DNA of 20,449 nucleotides from a virus: positions 1 through 20,449 of IMG/VR virus record IMGVR_UViG_3300035157_000326. One strand, 5' to 3'. A program made the translations under genes and the position numbers. Positions 1-6,888 of the stretch are shown piece by piece (the stretch's first letter is position 1; every line of letters starts with the position of its first letter). The notes beneath the pieces were generated by a model. The model was not told the origin of the DNA. It saw only the letters and a list, made by a program, of their open reading frames with translations, and did no database searches.

Positions 1-192
1 TAAGGCATCTCTGACCGCCTCCTGACCTTGATCTATGAGACTATACAATTGTCCTCTAGTATACTCATAGTCCTTCTCTCTGTCCTCTGTAACATCTCTA
101 AGTTGATCCTTGCGTTTAGCACAACCATTTTCGGGTGTATCAGATACTTCAATATCCAACATGTCTTCCATGTTTTCTTCTAAACTTTTCAT
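1..192 (-). CDS. gp16: Small terminase subunit gp16, N-terminal part (runs off the window)
   Basis: This is the first 64 codons of a gene that continues past base 1; I translated it by hand because it is too short for an ORF list. It begins MKSLEENMEDMLDI, is acidic, and then has a charged helical segment with DYEYTRGQLYSLIDQGQEA around residues 41-59. T4 gp16 has the same plan: an acidic N-terminus followed by a 'DDY...' helix. In the T4 order gp16 directly follows gp15, as here. The ATG overlaps the gp15 stop (ATGA, 4 bases), implying translational coupling. In T4, gp16 binds DNA and hands it to the large terminase gp17, which would be expected just beyond the window. The assignment rests on gene order and overall pattern, because the core helices lie outside the window. 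Confidence 0.75.
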   Translation of the reverse strand, partial: MKSLEENMEDMLDIEVSDTPENGCAKRKDQLRDVTEDREKDYEYTRGQLYSLIDQGQEAVRDAL

Positions 193-986
193 AAGAATGA
201 CATTCCTTCATTAAATCCAAAGTCATCGTCAGCAGTTACAAGTGCGTCATCTGCTGCTGTAACCTGACCATCCTGATTAATATCAGTCTTCGCTTTGGGT
301 GTGTATGATAACTCAACGTGTCTCTTATTAACATTAGTATCACCAATAGTTTCAATAATACGAGACTTACGAATAACATCTGCCTTGGTGTAAGGACCGT
401 AGATATAAGACTTACAAGTAAACTGCATTGAATATGTTATGCTACGTCTTGTAGTAAAATCATCCTCCCAATCATCTTCAAAATCAACATTATTTAAAAC
501 AACAGCAACATCTCTAACCTCATCCATATCTGGAATGAACTTAAGACTCATACTAAATGATGGTTGAAAGAAAGGAAGAATCTGTTCTAATATTTGAAGT
601 CCATCATCCTGAGACTTGGCAAGAATACCAACTTCAAATGAAATGTTATAAGGAACAGGTACATACTGAGTTCTTACTTCATTACCTTCATCGTTAATAA
701 CTGTCTTATACTTCTGTGTAGCAGGTGTTTTTCTTGAAGGATCATAATCAATACCAGTCATTTCAAAGTACATACGTGGCATGGTAATTGCTACCTTTCT
801 ACCATCAGTAGGATTACCTTGCAACCTATATAAAAACTTTTGCTTTGGTCCATAAGCAAGAGGAACTTTCTCAACTTCCATTACTTGACCATCAACAATC
901 TTCTTCAATTCAATATTATTGAAAAGAGTACCAAATGAAATGACAGTTTTTCTAACTGCTTGATTATAAAATTGTGTTCCTAACAT
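189..986 (-). CDS. gp15: Tail completion / sheath stabiliser protein gp15
   Basis: 265 aa, close to T4 gp15 (272 aa). It starts MLGTQFYNQAVRK and is mainly a beta-rich virion protein. It carries phrases typical of this family: a 'YGPKQKFLYRL' stretch near residue 45, 'PVPYNISFEVGI' near 110, and 'QILEQILPFFQPSF' near 131. In T4, gp15 forms the terminator ring on the tail tube and sheath and is the docking surface for the neck proteins gp13/gp14. Its start shares one base with the gp14 stop (TGATG), and its stop overlaps the gp16 start (ATGA), so gp14-gp15-gp16 are likely translated in a coupled way. The last 30 residues are unusual: an Asp-rich tail with a dockerin/EF-hand-like calcium loop at residues 235-246, listed separately. 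Confidence 0.9.
   Translation of the reverse strand: MLGTQFYNQAVRKTVISFGTLFNNIELKKIVDGQVMEVEKVPLAYGPKQKFLYRLQGNPTDGRKVAITMPRMYFEMTGIDYDPSRKTPATQKYKTVINDEGNEVRTQYVPVPYNISFEVGILAKSQDDGLQILEQILPFFQPSFSMSLKFIPDMDEVRDVAVVLNNVDFEDDWEDDFTTRRSITYSMQFTCKSYIYGPYTKADVIRKSRIIETIGDTNVNKRHVELSYTPKAKTDINQDGQVTAADDALVTADDDFGFNEGMSFL
249..284 (-). other. Dockerin/EF-hand-like calcium loop at gp15 C-terminus
   Basis: Residues 235-246 of gp15 read DINQDGQVTAAD. This fits the 12-residue calcium loop of dockerin type I and EF-hand proteins: D at 1, N at 3, D at 5, G at 6, a hydrophobic residue at 8, D at 12. The loop is followed by DALVTADDD. The pattern match is seen directly; calcium binding is inferred. Only one loop is visible, whereas dockerins have two. 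Confidence 0.5.
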
Positions 987-2401
987 CAGAAGCTACCTGT
1001 ATAATTACCAAATTCACCAAATGGGTTCTTCTCACCCCAATCAATTAAATCATCTGCACCATCTTCAATCGCTTTATTTTGATCCCATTCAGTGCTCTGG
1101 TTATCAATTGTAGAGAATGTCCCTAATGTATATATGGCATTAGATTCAACCCCTCTAATCATGTCACCATCAAGGAAGTTACCTGTACGGTTCATGACTT
1201 CAAGTGTATTTGTAACACCATTCCAATCAGCAACCTCAGCAATAGTAGCACTCATTAGATCGTACATAGTTGCTTGTCCACCACTAGTAGAAGTCTCCTC
1301 CCAAGCATTAATAATATATTTTACATTGGCAGAATCATAATAGAAGAAACCAGGAGTAGTAGTTGCAGTAGTTCCATTGTATTGATAAACATAACTAATA
1401 CGTTTATCTTCAAACTTCCAATAGAAATACTTCTTCTGTGTAGTAGTAGCAAATACAGGATCAAATGCACCAAGTGCAGTTACAGTAATAACTTTATTAG
1501 CAGAAGTCCACGTTCTTCCTGCACCTTGTGCAGTAAATCCACCTATAACAACATGTTCATCATTAACAAATTGAATTGCTGTTGGTGGAGCATCAATAGT
1601 AATGGTTGGAGGATTGTTGCCAGTAACATCATACCCACTACCACCATTAACAATAGTAAGAGTAACTACACCACCGTCCATTATTGAAGTTGTGATAATT
1701 CCACCACTTCCATTACCAGCATTACCAATAGTGACATTTGGTGCTACGTTATATCCAGTACCAGCAAGTGTTACTGTTGCTAGTGATATTGCACCAGTAG
1801 AATCCACTTCAAGAGTTCCAGTTGCAGTTTGTCTAGTAGTAAGTCCGACATTAAGAGTGGTGATATTACTAAACTCTCTTTCAATATCATCAACTTCATC
1901 AATACCTGTATCAAACTTATCAGCACCCTGCTCGTAGATCTCAGCAGTGAGTTGATAGAAATACTGTTTGCCTAACTGGAAGAACGGATTCTCTCGTTCA
2001 ACATACTTGATCTCATATAGATCCTCTGTCAATGGGAAGTATATTAAATCTCCTTCATTAGGTCTTCCATCTACAGAAAGGTTCAATGCTGGATTAGCAG
2101 ACTGTTCCCATCTTCTACGTGACACAACAAAACTAATCTCATCGGTTATTCTCAAACCAAACTTACTTACAAACTCAGCACCAGCACCAAATCCCTCAAC
2201 ATTCACAAGAAACATCTCTATCATATAGCTCTGATTAAATTCAGATTGTATGACTTCTCCAAGAGACTTATCCTTAAGATGTACTCTAGGAATATAAAAC
2301 ACATCAGAACCAAACAACTTGATCTGTTCATCAACCAAGTCCTGTACAAGATTCTGTTCGGTGGCAACACCACCGTGTTGAGGAAAATATACTTTTTTCA
2401 T
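986..2401 (-). CDS. gp14: Neck protein gp14 with an internal expansion
   Basis: 471 aa against 256 in T4 gp14. The N-terminal part (residues 1-180) carries the recognisable gp14 signature: MKKVYFPQHGG, 'EQNLVQDLVDEQIKLFG', 'VFYIPR', 'RRRWEQSANPAL', and 'ENPFFQLGKQYFYQL'. The extreme C-terminus (about 440-471, 'DWGEKNPFGEFG') also looks like the family end. The extra length sits at about residues 185-435. That segment is low-complexity beta sequence with two 'GxGYxxxPxxTI' units (about 210-226 and 250-270). In T4, gp13 and gp14 form the neck complex that closes the filled head and receives the tail. The ATG overlaps the gp13 stop by four bases (ATGA), and its own stop overlaps the gp15 start by one base. 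No strong Shine-Dalgarno precedes it, consistent with coupled translation. Confidence 0.9.
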   Translation of the reverse strand: MKKVYFPQHGGVATEQNLVQDLVDEQIKLFGSDVFYIPRVHLKDKSLGEVIQSEFNQSYMIEMFLVNVEGFGAGAEFVSKFGLRITDEISFVVSRRRWEQSANPALNLSVDGRPNEGDLIYFPLTEDLYEIKYVERENPFFQLGKQYFYQLTAEIYEQGADKFDTGIDEVDDIEREFSNITTLNVGLTTRQTATGTLEVDSTGAISLATVTLAGTGYNVAPNVTIGNAGNGSGGIITTSIMDGGVVTLTIVNGGSGYDVTGNNPPTITIDAPPTAIQFVNDEHVVIGGFTAQGAGRTWTSANKVITVTALGAFDPVFATTTQKKYFYWKFEDKRISYVYQYNGTTATTTPGFFYYDSANVKYIINAWEETSTSGGQATMYDLMSATIAEVADWNGVTNTLEVMNRTGNFLDGDMIRGVESNAIYTLGTFSTIDNQSTEWDQNKAIEDGADDLIDWGEKNPFGEFGNYTGSF

Positions 2402-3213
2402 CCGATCATATCAAATGGTGGTAATTCGTATGTAGTAGTAGATGCTTCTTCTATCTCAGCAATTTCTTTCTGAGCATCTTCAAAGATCTCTCTACCATTA
2501 ATGGCAACTCCACCTGGAAGTTGGATACCATTAAACTTAATTAGGTTTTGACCCCACTGTCTTTTAATAAGAGCAGTAGTATACTTCTTCAAGAAGATAT
2601 CACTATAGACTTGAGTATAGGTATCAGGATCTAATGCTCTATGACATTCAACAATGACATGAACATCTTCATCAAGCATATCCTTACCTACATCAATATA
2701 AAGTCTGTCCTGTCTCATATTAAATCTGAACTGAACAAAAGAACCATTGTTCAGAATCATATCCATACTCTCCATCCACTGCTTAACCATGTAATAGTTA
2801 AGGAAGTCAAGAGAACCTACAGCATATAGATCATTTAAAAAGATTTGATACTCTATACCAAAAAGGTTATTTCTAATTGCGTTACTAGCAAGACCCCATA
2901 CTTTAGACACACCAACAACATCAGCAGGTAAATCAAGATATCTATCCCTTACTTCCCACACTGTAGTGTTGGGAGCAGTACCTAACGTGGTTGTAGTATT
3001 CTGTGTTTCAAATTTTGTTTCGTCATCAGCAGTAAACTTATGCTTCATATAAGCAAGTTCAACACCATCGTAATGTCTCATACGATAATATTGAAGAGCA
3101 TCATCAATTGAGTCCTCTATCTGATCGTCATCCACATTGATCTCTAGGACTGGGTGACCCAACTTTCTCAAGCAATAATCTTTTAATTGGTCCCTACTGG
3201 CAGGTTCAGCCAT
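2398..3213 (-). CDS. gp13: Neck protein gp13
   Basis: 271 aa; T4 gp13 has 309. The N-terminus has the family hallmark: a helical opening 'SRDQLKDYCLRKLGHPVLEINVD' followed by 'DQIEDSIDDALQYYRMRHYDG'. Further on are 'RYLDLPADVVGVSKVW' and, near the end, 'KKYTTALIKRQWGQNLIKFNGIQLPGG', a stretch shared by gp13-type neck proteins. The protein joins gp14 in the head-completion neck. A modest Shine-Dalgarno (TAGG) lies 8-9 bases before the ATG. It is the first gene of the tightly overlapping gp13-14-15-16 block. It sits 26 bases after the second oxygenase gene, and I see no terminator between them, so it is probably read through from the enzyme cassette. Confidence 0.92.
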   Translation of the reverse strand: MAEPASRDQLKDYCLRKLGHPVLEINVDDDQIEDSIDDALQYYRMRHYDGVELAYMKHKFTADDETKFETQNTTTTLGTAPNTTVWEVRDRYLDLPADVVGVSKVWGLASNAIRNNLFGIEYQIFLNDLYAVGSLDFLNYYMVKQWMESMDMILNNGSFVQFRFNMRQDRLYIDVGKDMLDEDVHVIVECHRALDPDTYTQVYSDIFLKKYTTALIKRQWGQNLIKFNGIQLPGGVAINGREIFEDAQKEIAEIEEASTTTYELPPFDMIG

Positions 3214-3239
3214 AAAAATACCTACACTTTTCCTAATAC

Positions 3240-3776
3240 TTATTTAGGATCTACTTGAGCGTTAACATGCCAGGATAAAATAGTCTTTCTATTATCGGTA
3301 TCATTTACAGGAGCACGATGTGCTACAAAACTAGGGAAAGTCATGATATCCCCCTCTTCAACATCAGGTACAAAGACCTCATTAGTCATAGTATTTTTAA
3401 ATTCTGTACAAGGAGATCCTTCTGGAAATTCCAAATAGTATACTGAAGTGAACATGCATTCCTCATGTACATGCCATCCATGTTTGCCACCTTTTTCATA
3501 TTGTTGATACCAAAAATTAGCCATAGAAGCATTTTTATATCCCATTTCAGTAGTTACATTCTTAACAAACTCATATATTGGTTGTTGTATATCTATCCAA
3601 TATAATTTTCTAGAATATGAATCAGTACCCCAATCAGAAAATATATTCATAGTATCACTTTTAAGACTTTTCCCGTGACGATCTGAATTAATTAGTCTTA
3701 ATGTTTGATCTTTATACTTCTCATGTTCTGGAAATTTTTCTATAGAACATATAGAATCGTAAGTAAATATTTTCAT
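3240..3776 (-). CDS. 2-oxoglutarate/Fe(II)-dependent oxygenase, second of a pair
   Basis: 178 aa with the double-stranded beta-helix pattern of the 2OG-Fe(II) oxygenases. A 'FWYQQYEKGGKHGWHVHEE' stretch (residues 88-106) is followed by 'SVYYLEFPEG'. Later comes 'EEGDIMTFPSFVAHRAP', holding the distal histidine (H153), and 'NRKTILSWHV', holding an arginine (R163) suited to 2-oxoglutarate binding. The phrase 'H..H....SVYYL' is like the 2OG-FeII_Oxy_5 group, small oxygenases common in cyanophages. The proximal metal motif is ambiguous: H104-E105-E106 would give the usual HxE, while H102-V-H104 would be an unusual HxH. Members hydroxylate or otherwise oxidise proteins, nucleic acids or small molecules; the substrate here is unknown. 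The start overlaps the upstream oxygenase stop by four bases (ATGA). It shares no obvious close identity with its partner, so it does not look like a recent duplicate. Confidence 0.82.
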   Translation of the reverse strand: MKIFTYDSICSIEKFPEHEKYKDQTLRLINSDRHGKSLKSDTMNIFSDWGTDSYSRKLYWIDIQQPIYEFVKNVTTEMGYKNASMANFWYQQYEKGGKHGWHVHEECMFTSVYYLEFPEGSPCTEFKNTMTNEVFVPDVEEGDIMTFPSFVAHRAPVNDTDNRKTILSWHVNAQVDPK

Positions 3777-4369
3777 AGTACTTGCGTTTTTAAATATGAT
3801 GGATCTATTTGTATTAAAGTATTTACAGTAAATCTATATGGATGTGCATTATAACTAGATGAATATATTTTATGTGGGATAGAACTGTCAAATAAAATCA
3901 TTCTTCCTGGTTTATAATCTGAAAGATACTCAACTTCACTTAGATCATCAGTTCTAAAGACTGTTCCACCATCCCATTCCAAATCCCATTTTGAATTTGC
4001 ATAATACAATAAACTAAGATAAGAACTGTCATTTGTATGTGCATCTGCATGATATCTATTAGTTGAGTTATCTCTATTAAATAAATTAATCCATGATTTT
4101 TCAATCTTACCACGATTGACAATTCTTTTTAATGTAAAAGATTCTGGACTTGTTATACTATTTAAAATAGATTTAATAAATCCTACATCTACATTTTTAC
4201 CAAAACCACTGATACCTTTAAAATCCTGTAATACTGTATCATTAGAAGGAACTAAAGGATACTCCTGAGATCTTAATTGAAAGAATATATCATTGATTAA
4301 TGATACAGGACAAAGATCATCATAAACTGTAAGTAACTTTCCACTCTTGGTATTAATTCTAGTTTCCAT
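3773..4369 (-). CDS. 2-oxoglutarate/Fe(II)-dependent oxygenase, prolyl-4-hydroxylase-like
   Basis: 198 aa. The iron and cosubstrate residues are visible: H107-A-D109 (HxD) in 'NRYHADAH', a following 'SLLYYAN...WDGGTVF' strand pair (residues 119-138), the distal H166 in 'SSIPHKIY', and R179 in 'HPYRFTVN' as the likely 2-oxoglutarate carboxylate binder. This layout is that of the prolyl-4-hydroxylase-like branch of 2OG-Fe(II) oxygenases. The substrate cannot be told; prolyl, aspartyl or small-molecule hydroxylation are all possible. The ATG lies inside the last codons of the halogenase gene (overlap 11 bases, different frame). A GAAGGAG Shine-Dalgarno-like stretch sits within that gene, somewhat far (about 13 bases) from the ATG. 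The gene is visibly AT-rich: of bases 4081-4140 I count 14 G or C. Confidence 0.85.
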   Translation of the reverse strand: METRINTKSGKLLTVYDDLCPVSLINDIFFQLRSQEYPLVPSNDTVLQDFKGISGFGKNVDVGFIKSILNSITSPESFTLKRIVNRGKIEKSWINLFNRDNSTNRYHADAHTNDSSYLSLLYYANSKWDLEWDGGTVFRTDDLSEVEYLSDYKPGRMILFDSSIPHKIYSSSYNAHPYRFTVNTLIQIDPSYLKTQVL

Positions 4370-5978
4370 TTTTATAAATGTGCTCCTTCAAAAATTCATG
4401 ATGTGATGGTAATGTCTTCACATATTCAATTACTTCTTCCCTATGTTTTATCCATTGATTAAAAGTTTCTTGTACTTCCTCTAAAACTTCTGGATGATCT
4501 TCTACAAGTATTTTCATAAAATGTTTGGTTAATGGTTTATACCCAAACCCTGCTTGAATATAATTCCATCCAGTAGTTTGTATTGTCCACCTCTTATTCA
4601 TCATATTTCCAAAGACACATGCTTCAAAGGCATCTTTAAAGGCAACCATATTATTAACTGACACATCATATATGTTTTTAAAGTCTTCAACTTCATGTGC
4701 CAATCCAACTAATTTTCTTCTAGTCTGAAATTTCCAGTAAGGAGTATCCTCTCTTGTACCCATTGCATAATGCATTGCAACAAAATCCCTAAACCCATCC
4801 ATTTCATTTCTTGAAGCAAAATTATGACAATCAATATCATATTGATTGCAATTAAAATTGCGATCTTTAATTATATCACACAATCTCAGTGCAATACTAT
4901 GGGTTGAGACTAAGCTAGTTGATTCTAATGGTTCAACAAATGCATAAGATAAACCAACCCCAACAACATTTTTAACCCATCCTTTTTCACGAATACCATG
5001 TCTAATATTAATCTTTCTTACTTCTGCTTCTTTTGCACGTTTTTCAAATCTAGGATCTCTTGCTAAATGTTTTCTAAATTCTTTTTCTGCTGTTTCATCA
5101 TCAACAAAATCACTTGAGTATACATAACCAGTTCCTATCTCATTCCACAAAGGAATATTCCAGACCCAACCATTCTCAATAGCAGTACAATTAGTTTCAT
5201 TACGTATCTCTGTTTCTTTATCAACATAAGGAATATGAGTTGCCAATGCACTATCATTAGACAACCAAGGTTTATAAGACAAGAACTTAGATCCCATCTC
5301 TTGTTCTAATAAAACAGATTTAAATCCTGTACAATCAACATATAAATCAGCACTGTACTTTCCAGATTTTCCAACTACAGATGTTACATATCCATCTTCA
5401 TCTTTTTCAGTGCCGACAATATCATCATAATGATGTTCCACACCAGATGGAATACAAATCTTTTCTTTTAAAAACTGTCCTAATTGACCAGCATTAAAAT
5501 GATATGCAGTCTCATGTCTAAAATTAAATCCATCTATATATCCCTTTTCATTTTTAGTACAACGATTAAATCTTGCTAAGTATGTATTTTCATTATGAAA
5601 TTCTGTAAATGAATGATCATCAAGACCATCAACACTAGCAGCTATCTTACCCCAAGTCATAATACCATCTTGTAGATTATAATTACCACCAAAGGGATAT
5701 TCTATTTCATGTCCAATCTCTTTAAAATCTGTAAATCTAATAGAGTTTTTATATGTGCCATTACAATAAGGCATCCACTCTTCATCTTCCAAACCAAGTA
5801 ATTGAAAATAATTATTGATAGATCCGATAGTAGATTCTCCTACACCAACAGTAGGTACAGAATCTGATTCCACTAAAGATATTTTAATATTATCTTCAGC
5901 AAAAAATTTAGACATAAAAGAGGCGGTCATCCATCCAGATGACCCACCTCCTACGATAAGTATACTTTTTATTTTCAT
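4359..5978 (-). CDS. Flavin-dependent halogenase (tryptophan-halogenase family)
   Basis: 539 aa, full length for the family (PrnA and relatives have roughly 510-540). The FAD-binding GxGxxG-type motif is at residues 9-16 (VGGGSSGW). The second hallmark, WxWxIP, is at 271-276 in 'GWVWNIPL'. The catalytic lysine that handles hypohalous acid in PrnA (K79) matches K77 in 'GTYKNSIRF'. The active-site glutamate (PrnA E346) matches E352 in 'FVEPLESTS'. A 'VYVDCTGF'-like segment (212-219) is the usual flavoprotein strand. The enzyme should use FADH2, O2 and halide to halogenate an aromatic or other electron-rich substrate, needing a flavin reductase from elsewhere. A viral homologue, VirX1 of cyanophage Syn10, was shown to halogenate with a preference for iodide. 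It is followed by two overlapping 2OG oxygenase genes. No clear Shine-Dalgarno precedes the ATG (TTATTTTATAACATG). The cassette lies between fibre and neck genes, an uncommon place for an enzyme. Confidence 0.93.
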   Translation of the reverse strand: MKIKSILIVGGGSSGWMTASFMSKFFAEDNIKISLVESDSVPTVGVGESTIGSINNYFQLLGLEDEEWMPYCNGTYKNSIRFTDFKEIGHEIEYPFGGNYNLQDGIMTWGKIAASVDGLDDHSFTEFHNENTYLARFNRCTKNEKGYIDGFNFRHETAYHFNAGQLGQFLKEKICIPSGVEHHYDDIVGTEKDEDGYVTSVVGKSGKYSADLYVDCTGFKSVLLEQEMGSKFLSYKPWLSNDSALATHIPYVDKETEIRNETNCTAIENGWVWNIPLWNEIGTGYVYSSDFVDDETAEKEFRKHLARDPRFEKRAKEAEVRKINIRHGIREKGWVKNVVGVGLSYAFVEPLESTSLVSTHSIALRLCDIIKDRNFNCNQYDIDCHNFASRNEMDGFRDFVAMHYAMGTREDTPYWKFQTRRKLVGLAHEVEDFKNIYDVSVNNMVAFKDAFEACVFGNMMNKRWTIQTTGWNYIQAGFGYKPLTKHFMKILVEDHPEVLEEVQETFNQWIKHREEVIEYVKTLPSHHEFLKEHIYKNGN

Positions 5979-6019
5979 GTTATAAAATAATTAAAAGATC
6001 AATACAAACTGACTAATCT

Positions 6020-6295
6020 TTATTCCCCAGGATTTCTTGTCGTTGCTTCATCACTCATTTGCTTTGCTGTCTTAATATTAGCAGCATTTACAACTGCTTC
6101 TTTATCAGCAGGAATAGATGTGGTATTAGGATCAGCTGTCATACGAGCAACTTCTGCATTATATATTTCATCCATTGCCATACGAGCTCTGTTTTCAACT
6201 ACGTTCTTCACCCATTCGGCAGGATCATATGCAACATATTCCATAGCCTTTTGCTGGGCTTCATTCAACGTAACTGTGTAGGTTGTGTCTGCCAT
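6020..6295 (-). CDS. Conserved cyanophage protein, 91 aa, function unknown
   Basis: A short acidic, mostly helical protein, Ala-, Glu- and Asn-rich, without signal peptide or membrane segment. It begins MADTTYTVTLNEAQQKAMEY and contains 'AEWVKNVVENRARMAMDEIYNAEVARM' (about 27-53). That stretch resembles small proteins I associate with cyanophage tail and fibre gene clusters, but I cannot name a function. It is the first gene behind a perfect TATAAATA late promoter element and sits 41 bases ahead of the halogenase, with no terminator between. It therefore probably shares that transcript. Only a weak ribosome site (GGAAC) precedes the ATG. It could be a minor virion component or an assembly helper. 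Confidence 0.75.
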   Translation of the reverse strand: MADTTYTVTLNEAQQKAMEYVAYDPAEWVKNVVENRARMAMDEIYNAEVARMTADPNTTSIPADKEAVVNAANIKTAKQMSDEATTRNPGE

Positions 6296-6329
6296 GAGTC
6301 TTAGTTCCGAAAATTAATAACTTTGTTTT

Positions 6330-6337
6330 TATTTATA
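6330..6337 (-). promoter_or_regulatory. T4-type late promoter element TATAAATA
   Basis: The minus strand reads TATAAATA, identical to the T4 late promoter -10 consensus recognised by the phage sigma gp55. It lies 35 bases ahead of the 91-aa gene, in the 52-base gap after the last C1q-like gene. Initiation about a dozen bases downstream would leave a short AT-rich leader. It is well placed to drive the 91-aa gene, halogenase, oxygenases and probably gp13-16. Confidence 0.65.
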
Positions 6338-6347
6338 ATGTTTTTTA

Positions 6348-6884
6348 CTATGCAATTTGAACGCCAGCAAAGTGGTTCCAACTTCCACCATGAGCATTAC
6401 CACTATTGTATACAGTACATTCTGCATAATCTCCTTGATTCAAATACCAAGTAACAGAAACTACTGTAGGAGCATAATTTCCAGTTTGCCTATCACTAAT
6501 AGAATGACTAGCATTAGTACTACCATTTAACATAATGGCAAAACGGGTATCACTATCACCACTACTAGTTATACCAGACATTGTAAGTATATAACATCCT
6601 GTTTTTGGTGCGGTAAACCTACCAGTTGAAGCATTAAATCCACTATTGGTACTATTACCACTGGCAACCTCACTTGTAGTATAAGTTTGCCATACGCTTC
6701 CTTCACCATGATTACTATTGGGATATCCAGAAAAGAAAGATCTAACAACATGACCACCACAATATTGATCAGAATTAGTAGATCCACCTGCTAATCCATG
6801 CTTTTCAACAACATCTGTATTATCAACTTTAAGATTTACTTCAGTATCATACTGAAAACCATCTCCACGTAATGTAATTGCCAT
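6348..6884 (-). CDS. C1q-like jelly-roll virion protein, third of three paralogues
   Basis: 178 aa. The C-terminal about 95 residues carry the C1q/TNF-like pattern: 'GRFTAPKTGCYILTMSGIT' near 88-106, 'DTRFAIMLNG' near 111-120, and 'LNQGDYAEC' near 149-157. It ends 'GSWNHFAGVQIA'. The N-terminal about 80 residues (MAITLRGDGFQYD...) differ from the neighbours and probably attach the domain to the virion. C1q-fold domains trimerise and bind ligands, so a receptor-binding or fibre-tip role is likely but inferred. There is no collagen-like Gly-X-Y tract. A strong GGAGGA Shine-Dalgarno lies about 9 bases ahead of the ATG. The gene begins 4 bases after its upstream paralogue ends. Confidence 0.8.
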   Translation of the reverse strand: MAITLRGDGFQYDTEVNLKVDNTDVVEKHGLAGGSTNSDQYCGGHVVRSFFSGYPNSNHGEGSVWQTYTTSEVASGNSTNSGFNASTGRFTAPKTGCYILTMSGITSSGDSDTRFAIMLNGSTNASHSISDRQTGNYAPTVVSVTWYLNQGDYAECTVYNSGNAHGGSWNHFAGVQIA

Positions 6885-6888
6885 TTTA

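Noticed and set aside
189-330. Cohesin-dockerin system suggested by the gp15 loop
   Set aside because: Only one loop is present and no cohesin-like domain is visible in the window; a simple calcium site is the most that can be said.
1274-1937. Plus-strand open frames across gp14
   Set aside because: They are antisense to the low-complexity insert of gp14 and have Ser/Ile/Asn- or Val/Pro-rich compositions typical of shadow frames.
3241-3248. CCTAAATA, a near-match to the late promoter, 28 bases before gp13
   Set aside because: It differs from NATAAATA at one position and consists of the last codons and stop of the oxygenase gene, so coincidence is likely. The spacing equals that of the 13792 element, so it could be a weak gp13 promoter, but I do not claim it.
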